Of a DNA stretch of 64,000 nt, positions 34,360 through 43,513 are shown in pieces (the first letter of the stretch is position 1; each line of letters begins with the position of its first letter). The translations under genes and the position numbers were made by a program. Source of the stretch: Spirosoma oryzicola (lineage in GTDB: Bacteria; Bacteroidota; Bacteroidia; Cytophagales; Spirosomataceae); NCBI RefSeq assembly GCF_021233055.1, contig NZ_CP089538.1, forward strand, positions 3,426,501-3,490,500, written 5' to 3'. A model generated the notes under the pieces. That model had not been told where the DNA came from and did no database searches. It saw nothing but the letters and a program-made list of their open reading frames with translations.

Positions 34360-35778
34360 CTACTGCAACCCGTCTACTTTTACATTTATCTGACCACGAG
34401 CATTTACAACAGCCAGTATAGCAGTGGGTGTCAGATAAACCTGATCTGGTTTGATTTCGTCAATCCGCCCGTTTATCACAACACCTTTTGCTAACTGATT
34501 ATTCTTCAACTTCTCCTGAAGTAACTTCTGCATTTCAGCGATCTGCGAACCCACCGGAATGGTCAGTTGCTTTTCCAGCGTCCGGGCGAGTGTTCCCTTT
34601 AGCAGCCAGCTAGCCGATTGCTGAAGGATGTTGCGCGTGTCAAGGTCATACTTTAGATCCCTCAACGAAATCGTCTGGCTTTGCGGATCGTAGTAAGGCT
34701 GGCCTTTGAGATAGATGTCGCCATTGACCGTTCCTTTCAGGCCCGCTTTGATGATGAGATTTTCGTTCTGACCATACATTTCCATGCTGGCGATCGTGAC
34801 GCTGTACCGGTCATTGTTGAACGAAAACGTTTTGCCGACGAACTCCTCCGAGGCAATTCGGGCGGCTTCCTGATAACTGGCTTCACTGAGCAGTCCAATC
34901 TGGAAATCGTCTTTCACCTGCGGCACAACGGTCAGATCGGGCAATGAAACTGCCGGGCGCACGTCAGGTTTTGCGCCCGTTGTCGTGAGGGTATAGCCTT
35001 CGATACCAATCGTAGACCGGATAGTCCGTCCTTCGAAGCGGAGCGGTGTGATCAGAATACGTTTCGGCACGACTTGCAGATATGTCCGGTATTTCTCCGA
35101 AACAAGGTACGGTTCGCGTAGGGTATTCCAGGCCTTTAATACCGGTGTTCGAAGGTCAACGTTGCGACGAATCTGCTGATCCAGCGTCTTGGTAATGCTG
35201 CTTAAATTCTTGTCGATCAGTCGCCCGACAATATTCGTGATCGGGATATTTAGTCCCACGAAACTCACCGTAGGCCGACGTACCCAGCCATACCCGTCAC
35301 CCTGCGTCTGGGTATGAACAGACCAATCGCGCTCCAGGTCGAACTTGGTTTTGAACCGAAGGTCAATCTCAAACTCAGTTTCTTTGTATTGCGTGAATCC
35401 TAACACCGAAACGCCCGCTTTTGCCCAGATTTTTAACGGAACTACGAAATGAAAAAGGCTATCCTGAGCATTCACGATAATCGTTCCCCGCTTCCAGACC
35501 TTCGTCATAAAGTTGTCGTTGTTGTTATCTTCCAGACTGTTGTCTTCGTAGATCAGACCATTGACCTGCGCGTTTATCTGCCGCTCCACATCCTCCAACG
35601 CAATGGATACAGGAACATGCACGGTTGACAGAAAGCGTTCGTTACGGACTTCCATTTCGGTGGTGTTATAGGCCTCTTTCGGCGCTTGTGGGTTTAAACG
35701 ATTGTGCGAAGATTGGCAACTAAGCAAGTTAACAAACAGCCAGCCAATCGCCAGACGAACCACGAGAAAACGACTCAT
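34360..35778 (-). CDS. DUF4403-family lipoprotein
   Basis: The product has 472 residues. A lipoprotein signal (LAIGWLFVNLLSCQSSHNRL) places it in the envelope. The body agrees with the DUF4403 family in VHVPVSIALEDVERQINAQV, VRRPTVSFVGLNIPITNIVG and the repeated mixed alpha/beta pattern, which recalls lipid-binding tubular proteins of the BPI/TULIP kind; that last point is inference. The family is common in Bacteroidota and has no settled function. It is probably transcribed alone, with hairpins on both sides. Confidence 0.85.
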   Translation of the reverse strand: MSRFLVVRLAIGWLFVNLLSCQSSHNRLNPQAPKEAYNTTEMEVRNERFLSTVHVPVSIALEDVERQINAQVNGLIYEDNSLEDNNNDNFMTKVWKRGTIIVNAQDSLFHFVVPLKIWAKAGVSVLGFTQYKETEFEIDLRFKTKFDLERDWSVHTQTQGDGYGWVRRPTVSFVGLNIPITNIVGRLIDKNLSSITKTLDQQIRRNVDLRTPVLKAWNTLREPYLVSEKYRTYLQVVPKRILITPLRFEGRTIRSTIGIEGYTLTTTGAKPDVRPAVSLPDLTVVPQVKDDFQIGLLSEASYQEAARIASEEFVGKTFSFNNDRYSVTIASMEMYGQNENLIIKAGLKGTVNGDIYLKGQPYYDPQSQTISLRDLKYDLDTRNILQQSASWLLKGTLARTLEKQLTIPVGSQIAEMQKLLQEKLKNNQLAKGVVINGRIDEIKPDQVYLTPTAILAVVNARGQINVKVDGLQ

Positions 35779-35802
35779 AGCGGGTGGTATGTACGCGCTT
35801 CA

Positions 35803-35859
35803 GGCGAGTTACAATCAGCCATCTACCTGGTTGATCGTAGATAATCGTTGCAACTCGCC
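35803..35859 (-). terminator. Weak hairpin after the Smr-domain gene
   Basis: GGCGAGTT and AACTCGCC pair over a 41-base loop, 11 bases after the stop codon of the minus-strand gene ending at 35870. No T tract is present. Confidence 0.35.
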
Positions 35860-35869
35860 CAGCTCGCTA

Positions 35870-36904
35870 TTACTTAATGGTAACCTTTGTCGCCCCATAA
35901 CCGAACTTCTGTTTCTGGGCGTCTTCATAAAATTTCACGTTCGGATGTTTACTCAGCCGTTTGTGCAGTTCTGTCCGCAATGCTCCGCTTCCAACGCCGT
36001 GAATAAATGTAATATCGTGCATGCCGCTGGCAATGGCGTTTTCAAGCGATTTTTCGAACGTAGTGAGTTGAAGCGTCAGCAGATCGGCGGGTGTTCGTTT
36101 GTCCGAACCATTCGGCAGTAACGCGTCAATATGCAGGTCAACTACCGACGATGGGCGCTCGACCGATATGCCTCCCAACTCCGATTTCGACTTAAGCATT
36201 TCCGCTTTAAGGTCTTCGGGCTGAATGGTCGTCGTTTTCTGCGGCTTAGTAGCCGTTGCGGGTTGTCCTGAATCAGCCGGATTTGCGTTTATGGCTTCGG
36301 CATCCAGTTGCGTCTGAAAACCGGTTTGATTCAGCACCGGAACGGTTACTTTGTTCTTAAAAAATGTAGCAGCCCGCGCTTTGAAGCGTTTGAGCAGTGG
36401 GGTACGGAGCGACGATTTTCCGGCCCGAAACCAAAGTCCCTGAACCACAAACGTCGGCCATTCTTCAAACTTGGCGTGCTGGTACAGGTCATTCATTTTT
36501 TGCTGCGTCTTTGGTTTCAGCAGACCACTGTGCAAACCCCGAAACTGCACACCACTACCAACGCCCGCCGATTCTTCGCCCAGCGTGTAAGGAAATTCCC
36601 AATCCGTGTTGTTAATCAAGTGAAGTGTATATTCACGATCGTTGACGGGGACGAATGCCAGATAAATGCCCTGATTGGCCAAAATGGCTGGTGCCGATGG
36701 TGCTACCGTTTTTTGTGGGGCGTAAGCGCTGGTTTTTAATAACCGCTCCGATTCCAATGGCGAAACCGGTACCAACTCCGACCGCATCACGGGAATCCGG
36801 AACCCATCCTCAATTTCTATTTCGATCATATCGCCGGGTAAGAAGCGCGATATAACACCCTGTTCTTTCGCCCGAAGCAGACGAACTCGATCACCTATAT
36901 TCAT
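35870..36904 (-). CDS. DUF2027 protein with C-terminal Smr domain
   Basis: The product has 344 residues. The N-terminal part (MNIGDRVRLLRAKEQGVISR, then PGDMIEIEIEDGFRIPV) and the middle beta domain fit the DUF2027 family. The C-terminal 80 residues are a Smr domain: VDLHIDALLPNG, then DITFIHGVGSGALRTELHKR, as in the nuclease domain of MutS2. A role in nucleic acid cleavage or repair, or in ribosome rescue, is possible but not shown for this family. The start at 36904 is chosen because the family begins at MNIGD; a -7 element lies 19 bases upstream. Confidence 0.88.
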   Translation of the reverse strand: MNIGDRVRLLRAKEQGVISRFLPGDMIEIEIEDGFRIPVMRSELVPVSPLESERLLKTSAYAPQKTVAPSAPAILANQGIYLAFVPVNDREYTLHLINNTDWEFPYTLGEESAGVGSGVQFRGLHSGLLKPKTQQKMNDLYQHAKFEEWPTFVVQGLWFRAGKSSLRTPLLKRFKARAATFFKNKVTVPVLNQTGFQTQLDAEAINANPADSGQPATATKPQKTTTIQPEDLKAEMLKSKSELGGISVERPSSVVDLHIDALLPNGSDKRTPADLLTLQLTTFEKSLENAIASGMHDITFIHGVGSGALRTELHKRLSKHPNVKFYEDAQKQKFGYGATKVTIK

Positions 36905-36922
36905 AACTCTGTAGTCAATTTT

Positions 36923-36930
36923 CAAAAGTA
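36923..36930 (-). promoter_or_regulatory. -7 element of the Smr-domain gene
   Basis: On the minus strand TACTTTTG, an exact TAnnTTTG match, 19 bases before the ATG at 36904. Confidence 0.55.
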
Positions 36931-37053
36931 CAACGTTGACCGATTGATTGATTATAAAAACCCCGCAGTCGTTCCGAAAATATCGGACGTTCTATAAACA
37001 AATTTTGTGGTCCCCGATGTTCATTAATTTTACCGGGATTATACCGCCGTACC

Positions 37054-39510
37054 ATGTCACCTACCGTAAACGAAAAGCTAGACCTTGCCACGAATTTTGT
37101 TCTTCACACGAACCGGAATATTTTTCTGACCGGAAAAGCCGGGACGGGAAAGACAACGTTTTTGCACCAGATCAAACAGTCGAATGTCAAACGACTGGCC
37201 GTGGTGGCTCCCACGGGCGTAGCAGCTATCAATGCCGGGGGCGTCACCATTCACTCGTTGTTTCAGCTACCCTTTGGGCCGCTGGTACCGGGTTCGACGC
37301 AGCGCGAAAACCGTAAATTTAACCGCGAGAAAATCAATCTGCTCCGTACTCTCGATTTGCTGGTGATCGATGAGATTAGTATGGTCCGGGCCGATGTGCT
37401 CGATGGTATTGACGAGGTACTCCGGCGGTATCGGTATAACTCCGCACCGTTTGGTGGTGTTCAGTTGTTGCTTATTGGCGACATGCAGCAGCTCCCTCCC
37501 GTTATCCGCGACGATGACTGGGCCTTGCTGAGTCCTCATTACGATACGGGCTATTTCTTTGGCAGCAAAGCGCTGCAACAAACGCCCTACGTGTCGATCG
37601 AACTGACGCACATCTACCGGCAAGCCGATGAACGCTTTATTTCGATTTTAAACAGCATTCGGGAAAAATCCATAACGAGAACGCAACTGGACGAACTAAA
37701 CCAGCATTACGTCCCCGATTTTCAGCCGCACGACGACGAAGGCTATATTACGCTATCAACGCATAACACGACAGCGCAGCAGATCAATAACCAGAAGTTA
37801 GCGTCCCTGAAGGCCAAACTCCGTACGTTTACCGCTACCGTCGAGGGCGATTTTCCGAACCATGCTTATCCGACCGAAGCTGATCTTGACCTGAAAGTTG
37901 GCGCACAGGTTATGTTCATCAAAAACGATATTTCCCGTGACAAACTGTTTTACAACGGTAAGATCGGGCAGGTAACGGCGATGGAAGAGGATGTCATTTT
38001 CGTGCGAAGTCACGGCGAAGAGATAGCTGTGTATCCCGCTGACTGGACCAATATTCGCTACAGCCTGGATGCGGAGACAAAGGAGATTAAAGCGGAACCC
38101 ATCGGTAAGTTCACGCAGTTTCCGCTCAAACTCGCCTGGGCTATTACCATTCACAAAAGCCAGGGACTGACCTTCGAGAAAGCGATTATTGATGCGTCGG
38201 GAGCGTTTGCCCACGGTCAAGTGTACGTGGCGCTGAGCCGATGCAAAAGCCTGGACGGTCTCGTATTGCGAACGCCTATCCCCTCCTCCAGCATTAAAAC
38301 CGAACAAATGCTGGAAGATTTCCACGATCAGGTACAGCAACAAACGCCCACCGAACAGCACCTCGAAGAATCAAAACGGACTAATCAGGAGTATTTGCTT
38401 CGCGAGTTGTTTTCGTTTGAACGGGCTAATTCGTTCGCCTACCGCTGTAGACGCATTATCAACCAGCACCTCGACAGTTTTCCCAGTGAACTTCTCTTGG
38501 GATTAACCCAACTGGCCGACAGTTTACGCACGAAAGCATCGGAGATTGCGAACCGGTTTCAACAGCAACTTTCGGGTTATTTCGCCAGCGACATGCTTCC
38601 CGAACGAAACGAACCGTTGCAAGAACGGATTCGAAAAGCCAGTGCTTATTTCCGAACCTTACTCGCCGACGAGTTGCTGCCGATCATCTATCAATGCCCG
38701 ACCGACTGCGACAACAAACAGGTCCGCGAAAGTATGCTCGATATGCTCGATGAACTGGAGAAGGAGTTGTTCAGTAAACTGCGCAGTTTCGAAAACAGCC
38801 TTAATGGCTTTGAAGCATTGGCGTATTTACAGGCGCGAAACCGGGCCGAACTGGACTTTATCCCCGAACGCCGAAAATTCGAGCCACAGCCATCGGAAGC
38901 CGCTGTCAGCGAATCCTCGCGGGGCAGCTTGTACAGCGCCTTGATGAAATGGCGTAACGGATTAGCCGGTGAACACAACACGTCCACCTATATGGTATTG
39001 CCCCAGAAAACGGTTGTCGAATTGGCCCGCATTCGTCCGACGACAACGGACGAACTACTTCGTATCAAGGGCTTTGGCAAAACAAAAGTTAAGCAAATTG
39101 GCGCTGACGTACTGGCTATTATCCGCACTTACACCGACCGAAGCGAGTTACCGGCCAAACCGCCAAAACCGCAGAAAGCAGCAAAAGTTAAAGAGCCAAA
39201 AGAACCGAAAGTTCCTACGACCACGGTTACTCTGACGCTCTTTCAATCGGGTAAAACGGTCGCCGATATTGCTACCGAACGCAGTTTATCCGTTTCGACG
39301 GTTGAGGGGCATTTAGCCAAATGCATAACCGCTGGTGAACTGTCCATCGACGAGTTGCTGCCCGCCGACCGCATTCGAATGATCCGCTCGTACCTCGAAA
39401 GTAATCAGCCCGAAACGCTGGGCGAAGCTCTGGAAGCCATTGGCAATGACGTCACGTACACCGAACTTCGATTCGTTCGAAACGCGATGCAGGTCGAAGG
39501 GTATCAATAA
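37054..39510 (+). CDS. Pif1-like DNA helicase with HRDC and helix-turn-helix regions
   Basis: The product has 818 residues. Helicase motif I is FLTGKAGTGKTTFLHQIK (residues 25-42), followed by VAPTGVAAINAGGVTIHSLF, the Walker B DLLVIDEISMVRADVLDGID and LLIGDMQQLPPV. The last helicase motifs are AWAITIHKSQGLTFEKAI and GQVYVALSRCKSLDGL. This is the Pif1/RecD-like superfamily 1B type. An HRDC-like region (IRPTTTDELLRIKGFGKTKV, about 650-690) and a final helix-turn-helix (VADIATERSLSVSTVEGHLA) follow. It probably unwinds DNA in replication or repair; the last domains should guide DNA binding. Its 3' end overlaps the convergent gene by 7 bases. Confidence 0.92.
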   Translation: MSPTVNEKLDLATNFVLHTNRNIFLTGKAGTGKTTFLHQIKQSNVKRLAVVAPTGVAAINAGGVTIHSLFQLPFGPLVPGSTQRENRKFNREKINLLRTLDLLVIDEISMVRADVLDGIDEVLRRYRYNSAPFGGVQLLLIGDMQQLPPVIRDDDWALLSPHYDTGYFFGSKALQQTPYVSIELTHIYRQADERFISILNSIREKSITRTQLDELNQHYVPDFQPHDDEGYITLSTHNTTAQQINNQKLASLKAKLRTFTATVEGDFPNHAYPTEADLDLKVGAQVMFIKNDISRDKLFYNGKIGQVTAMEEDVIFVRSHGEEIAVYPADWTNIRYSLDAETKEIKAEPIGKFTQFPLKLAWAITIHKSQGLTFEKAIIDASGAFAHGQVYVALSRCKSLDGLVLRTPIPSSSIKTEQMLEDFHDQVQQQTPTEQHLEESKRTNQEYLLRELFSFERANSFAYRCRRIINQHLDSFPSELLLGLTQLADSLRTKASEIANRFQQQLSGYFASDMLPERNEPLQERIRKASAYFRTLLADELLPIIYQCPTDCDNKQVRESMLDMLDELEKELFSKLRSFENSLNGFEALAYLQARNRAELDFIPERRKFEPQPSEAAVSESSRGSLYSALMKWRNGLAGEHNTSTYMVLPQKTVVELARIRPTTTDELLRIKGFGKTKVKQIGADVLAIIRTYTDRSELPAKPPKPQKAAKVKEPKEPKVPTTTVTLTLFQSGKTVADIATERSLSVSTVEGHLAKCITAGELSIDELLPADRIRMIRSYLESNQPETLGEALEAIGNDVTYTELRFVRNAMQVEGYQ

Positions 39511-41627
39511 CCGCCGTAGAATTTACGTAATCCCCATTCAACCGATGCTAGAATCAGCACAACAAAGAACAGCCAGCGCCAGTTGATGATTTCGTTCATT
39601 TCCTCGGTACTACTGAGCCGGGCTGGGTGTGAGCGGGCGGTCAGGTCACGCACGAGGTTGTCTACCTGAGCGGGTCCGTAAAAATGTCCACCCGTCTGTT
39701 GAGCGAGCTGACGAAGCATTCCGTGATCGGCGGTTGTATTCAGGGCTTCGAGCTGAAGGTCACGCACCACAAACTGACCGGATGATTGCTCAGGCCGGTT
39801 GTTGACCGTCACGCTAGCCCGGAAGCGATAAGCGCCCTGGGGCAAACGGCTGATCTCAAAACGGCTGTTTGTCTCGGTGGGCGTATAGTTGTACGAACGG
39901 GTTACGCCTTTTTCGTCGGTAATATCGAGTTTAACGGGTTTATCGTAGAGTCGTTCGTAGATGTCGTTGTAAAGTTCAGTTTCGAAAATGACCTTCTCTC
40001 CTGCTACAAACTCATCACGGATTGGATAGACTCGCAATTTCCGGCGATCTTCTTTGACGGAGATCAGTTGAATTACCTTTTGAACCAACTCATCAACAAC
40101 GTCCTGTTTGTCGGTCAGCGCGTATTCTTCGAGCCGCCACGACCACAAACCTTCGCCCGCCAGAACAGCCGTTTTGCGGGGTGCGGTTACGTTTAGGGCC
40201 AACAATGGTTTTGTGGTACGAACATTACCGACCTGCTGCCACAACACCACTTCGCTTCCCGGCTGAAGGCGAAACTCACCGTACGGAACGGCCATAGGTG
40301 GCAGCTTGCTTAACAGTTCCAGCTTTGCCGGATCAAAATTCAGTTGCTTAAATTCGCCGTTGAAAACGCCCGTTACTTTGTCGCTCTGGTTCGGTTGAGC
40401 CACTACCTGTACAACCGGATTCGACGTGTTGAACGGCCCCAGCGACGATTGATTACCCAACACAAAAAGCACCGGCGTATTCTTAGCCAAATATTTTTGA
40501 ACGAGTGCATTGCCCAATCCCCCATTATCCGGAATCTGGTGCAGGATGATCAGATCGTAGGTTTTATCGGCGGGTGGCGTCGCTTCGGCGGGTGTACCGG
40601 TCAGAATGCGTACGTCAAGTTCGTAGTTCTGATTACGCTCCAGGATGTTCCGCAACGCTTTAACGTCGGGGTGGGGTGACAGGGCCAGCAGGAGTACTTT
40701 TTCTTTCCCATCGATAACGTCCAGATACACGTCCTGACGGTTATTCTGCGTAGTGAATTCGCCCGGCTGCGGTAGCACCTCCACCACATAATGCTGTACC
40801 CCTTTTTGCGTAGCCGTCGTTTGGAAAGTTACCTGATTAAACGTGTCGTTCTTACCAAAATTGATTGATTGCCGACCTAGTTCCCGTCCGTTCTGACGCA
40901 GGACAACGGCAGCACTACGTCCTTGGAAACCGTTACTAACGATTTCGGCCTGTACCGGAAACTGATTCCCCAGATACGCAATGCGATTGGCGATAATGCC
41001 TTTTAGCTGAATATCCTTCTTGGCCACCGTATCACCCAACCCAACCGTTTGAACGGCAAATGGGTACTGACCGAACGTCGGCGATAAGCCCTGATTGAAA
41101 ATACCATCCGACACCAGCACCACATCCGTTAAATTGCGCCCTTCGTAATCGGACCGAATGCCCGACAACAAACCCGACAGATTGGATGTCCGTTGCGTGA
41201 ATGGAATTTGGGTTAGATCAGCTTCAGAAACGGTATCGGCAAACGTTCGCACCGACACGTCGAGGCCCTTTTCGGTCAATTGCTGCCGTAAGGTTTGCAG
41301 GCTCGTCAACGCCCGGTTCAGCGCAGGCCGACCAGCCGCCGTGAGCGACTCCGAGTTATCAACCGCCAGTACTACCTTGGGTTTTTCCGTGATCGTGCGT
41401 ATACCGCGGATAAGCGGATTAAGCAACAGAAAGCACAGAAAGCTTACGATCACAAACCGTAAAGCGGCCAGGCCATACGTTGTTCGCTTGTCAAACCCAC
41501 CGACTGTGGCCCCACTACCCGCTAACCGGGGCAAGGGCTGGTACATCGCAAACGCGTAAGCCGCTCCAACGAGCAGGCACACTAAAATCCACCAGGGTGA
41601 AGATTGAAAAATAACGTCGGAGCGCAT
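39504..41627 (-). CDS. Inner membrane protein with VWA-like domain
   Basis: The product has 707 residues. Two N-terminal membrane helices (WWILVCLLVGAAYAFAMY and LRFVIVSFLCFLLLNPLI) precede a von Willebrand A-like domain with VVLAVDNSESL, a MIDAS-type DxSxS motif with one change (DNSES), and VVLVSDGIFNQG. A long beta-rich periplasmic region follows, and a last helix (WLFFVVLILASVEWGLRKFY) ends the protein. Such proteins occur beside BatA/MoxR-type genes, but no such neighbour is present. It is well conserved in Bacteroidota as far as I recall; the function is unknown. Confidence 0.82.
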   Translation of the reverse strand: MRSDVIFQSSPWWILVCLLVGAAYAFAMYQPLPRLAGSGATVGGFDKRTTYGLAALRFVIVSFLCFLLLNPLIRGIRTITEKPKVVLAVDNSESLTAAGRPALNRALTSLQTLRQQLTEKGLDVSVRTFADTVSEADLTQIPFTQRTSNLSGLLSGIRSDYEGRNLTDVVLVSDGIFNQGLSPTFGQYPFAVQTVGLGDTVAKKDIQLKGIIANRIAYLGNQFPVQAEIVSNGFQGRSAAVVLRQNGRELGRQSINFGKNDTFNQVTFQTTATQKGVQHYVVEVLPQPGEFTTQNNRQDVYLDVIDGKEKVLLLALSPHPDVKALRNILERNQNYELDVRILTGTPAEATPPADKTYDLIILHQIPDNGGLGNALVQKYLAKNTPVLFVLGNQSSLGPFNTSNPVVQVVAQPNQSDKVTGVFNGEFKQLNFDPAKLELLSKLPPMAVPYGEFRLQPGSEVVLWQQVGNVRTTKPLLALNVTAPRKTAVLAGEGLWSWRLEEYALTDKQDVVDELVQKVIQLISVKEDRRKLRVYPIRDEFVAGEKVIFETELYNDIYERLYDKPVKLDITDEKGVTRSYNYTPTETNSRFEISRLPQGAYRFRASVTVNNRPEQSSGQFVVRDLQLEALNTTADHGMLRQLAQQTGGHFYGPAQVDNLVRDLTARSHPARLSSTEEMNEIINWRWLFFVVLILASVEWGLRKFYGGY

Positions 41628-41642
41628 TCAGTAAAGGGTTTC

Positions 41643-41693
41643 AGTTCGGCGGTTGTCGTTTTTAGAAAAGCTAAAAACGACAACCGCCGAACT
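41643..41693. terminator. 23-base perfect hairpin after fabG
   Basis: Arms at 41643-41665 and 41671-41693 are fully complementary with a five-base loop. It lies directly after the fabG stop codon and 15 bases before the start of the VWA-like gene on the same strand, so it should stop fabG transcription. Confidence 0.85.
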
Positions 41694-41695
41694 TT

Positions 41696-42442
41696 TTAAG
41701 TAAGCATTCCCCCATCCACTTGCAGCACCTGGCCGGTGATGTAGCGGGATAGGTCGGAGGCCAGAAAAACAGCGCAGTCGGCGACTTCGTCGGGTTGCCC
41801 CCCACGCTTCATCGGAATCTGCTGCTTCCATTCTTCCAGCGCCTTTTCATTGATTTCGCCGGTCATTTCGGTTTCGATAAAGCCCGGTGCGATGGCATTG
41901 GACCGGATATTCCGTGACCCCAATTCAAGCGCGACCGATTTAGTAAAACCGATAATACCCGCTTTTGACGCGGCATAGTTGGCCTGTCCAGCATTACCCC
42001 GAATACCAACCACGGATGTCAGGTTAATGATCGACCCTGACTTAGCCTTCATCATTGGTTTAATGGCCGCTTTGGTTAAATTAAAGACAGACTTTAAATT
42101 AACGTTGATAACGCTGTCCCATTGTTCTTCCGACATGCGCATCAGCAATCCGTCTTTGGTGATACCCGCATTGTTGATGAGTACATCAATCTTGCCAAAA
42201 TCCGCTACCACCTGGCTGATTAGTTCTTCGGCAGCTTTGTGGTCCGACGCATCGGAGCGATACCCTTTTACGTCGCCCCCGAACGCCCGGAGTTCTTCTT
42301 CCAGCGCTTGTCCTTTTTCAACACTCGACAAATACGTAAACGCTACGGTGGCCCCCTCTTGAGCGAATTTAACCGCCATCGCCCGCCCGATTCCACGAGA
42401 CGCACCGGTAATTAGCGCAACTTTTCCTTTCAGTAAATCCAT
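41696..42442 (-). CDS. fabG: 3-oxoacyl-[acyl-carrier-protein] reductase
   Basis: This protein of 248 residues reduces 3-oxoacyl-ACP with NADPH in fatty acid elongation. It is a classical short-chain dehydrogenase: the cofactor loop GKVALITGASRGIGRAMAVK, then the strand INNAGITKDGLLMRM, then the active Ser in IINLTSVVGIRGNAGQANYA and Tyr-Lys in NYAASKAG. The C-terminal AVFLASDLSRYITGQVLQVD-GG is as in FabG. It is monocistronic, not joined to other fatty acid genes. A role in another reductase pathway cannot be excluded, but similarity to true FabG is high across the entire length. Confidence 0.93.
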   Translation of the reverse strand: MDLLKGKVALITGASRGIGRAMAVKFAQEGATVAFTYLSSVEKGQALEEELRAFGGDVKGYRSDASDHKAAEELISQVVADFGKIDVLINNAGITKDGLLMRMSEEQWDSVINVNLKSVFNLTKAAIKPMMKAKSGSIINLTSVVGIRGNAGQANYAASKAGIIGFTKSVALELGSRNIRSNAIAPGFIETEMTGEINEKALEEWKQQIPMKRGGQPDEVADCAVFLASDLSRYITGQVLQVDGGMLT

Positions 42443-42596
42443 TGGTTAGTCAAAAATCCGAACGTAACGCGTACGGACTATTAGTAAAAAACACGAAGAG
42501 CCAAAAATAGCAGTTTGAGCGGAAACGGCAAGGTTGACAGACGGTTTTGGTTTAGTAAATAAGCTATGTTACTTTGTCATAAATAACCCACTGCTT

Positions 42597-43349
42597 ATGT
42601 ATTTCCGTGCCCTGCTACTTCCTTTACTCGTATTTGTATCTACGGCCAAGGCTCAAAAAATTTTCGCTCATAACGACTATGTTCAGCCGGTACCTTTCGC
42701 GACAGCCTACGAGCAACGCGCTGACTTTATCGAAGCCGACGTTTGGGTACAGAATGGCAAATTGGTTGTCGTCCACGACCAGCCTACAACTATCGCTCCT
42801 ACGCTGGATTCCCTGTATATAAAGCCCATCGCCAAACTGTTCACGCAGTACGGCGATAAAGTAAGCCCCGACCGGGATTATACCTTTGGCCTGATGATCG
42901 ACGTGAAGGACGATCCTGCTGTTGTATTGCCCAAACTAATCGAGCTTTTGCAGGAAAACCTGTCTTATTTTAACCGAACGGCAAACAGCAAGGCTATACA
43001 GGTTATCGTCAGTGGTAACCGCCCAAGAATCGACACCTACCTCGATTATCCTTTCCTGATTCAGTTCGATGGCCGGCCTAGTGAAGTATATGATCAGGAA
43101 ACGTTGCAGCGTGTGGCGATGATTAGCGACAATTTTCAGTCGTATTCCCGCTGGAATGGTATCGGCGACATTCCTGATGTTGATCGCGAGAAACTTAAGC
43201 GCATCATCAAGCGAGCCCACAACGACAATAAACCAATACGTTTCTGGGGAGCGCCCGACACGCCCGATGCTTGGAAGAAACTAAAGAAGCTCGGCGTTGA
43301 CGTGATCAGTACGGACAAAGTAGGCGAAGCGGTGAAGGAATTCCACTGA
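42597..43349 (+). CDS. Secreted PI-PLC/GDPD-like phosphodiesterase
   Basis: The product has 250 residues with a signal peptide (YFRALLLPLLVFVSTAKAQ). The start of the mature protein, IFAHNDYVQPVPFATAYEQR, then FIEADVWVQNGKLVVVHDQP, matches the active-site layout of TIM-barrel phosphodiesterases (His-Asn, Glu-x-Asp, His-Asp). The C-terminal RFWGAPDTPDAWKKLKKLGV and DVISTDKV are as in GDPD-type enzymes. It may split phosphodiesters of phospholipid head groups, outside the cytoplasm. The start at 42597 is taken because it opens the signal peptide. A T-tailed terminator follows. Confidence 0.85.
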   Translation: MYFRALLLPLLVFVSTAKAQKIFAHNDYVQPVPFATAYEQRADFIEADVWVQNGKLVVVHDQPTTIAPTLDSLYIKPIAKLFTQYGDKVSPDRDYTFGLMIDVKDDPAVVLPKLIELLQENLSYFNRTANSKAIQVIVSGNRPRIDTYLDYPFLIQFDGRPSEVYDQETLQRVAMISDNFQSYSRWNGIGDIPDVDREKLKRIIKRAHNDNKPIRFWGAPDTPDAWKKLKKLGVDVISTDKVGEAVKEFH

Positions 43350-43387
43350 GCACATTACGACTTTATTTTTCATCCATAACACGACAC

Positions 43388-43420
43388 AAAAGCCCGGCGT
43401 TTTCGTCGGGCTTTTCTTTT
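43388..43420 (+). terminator. T-tailed terminator of the phosphodiesterase gene
   Basis: AAAAGCCCGGCG and CGTCGGGCTTTT form a 12-base stem with one G-T pair and a four-base loop, followed by T-rich sequence. Confidence 0.9.
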
Positions 43421-43513
43421 TACGTGCCTAGCTGTCAAGCAGTAAACATACTACCACTCTGTCTTATAGAGGTATCAACGTTCGTTGTCTTTCCTTAACC
43501 TTTTTCTTTCTCA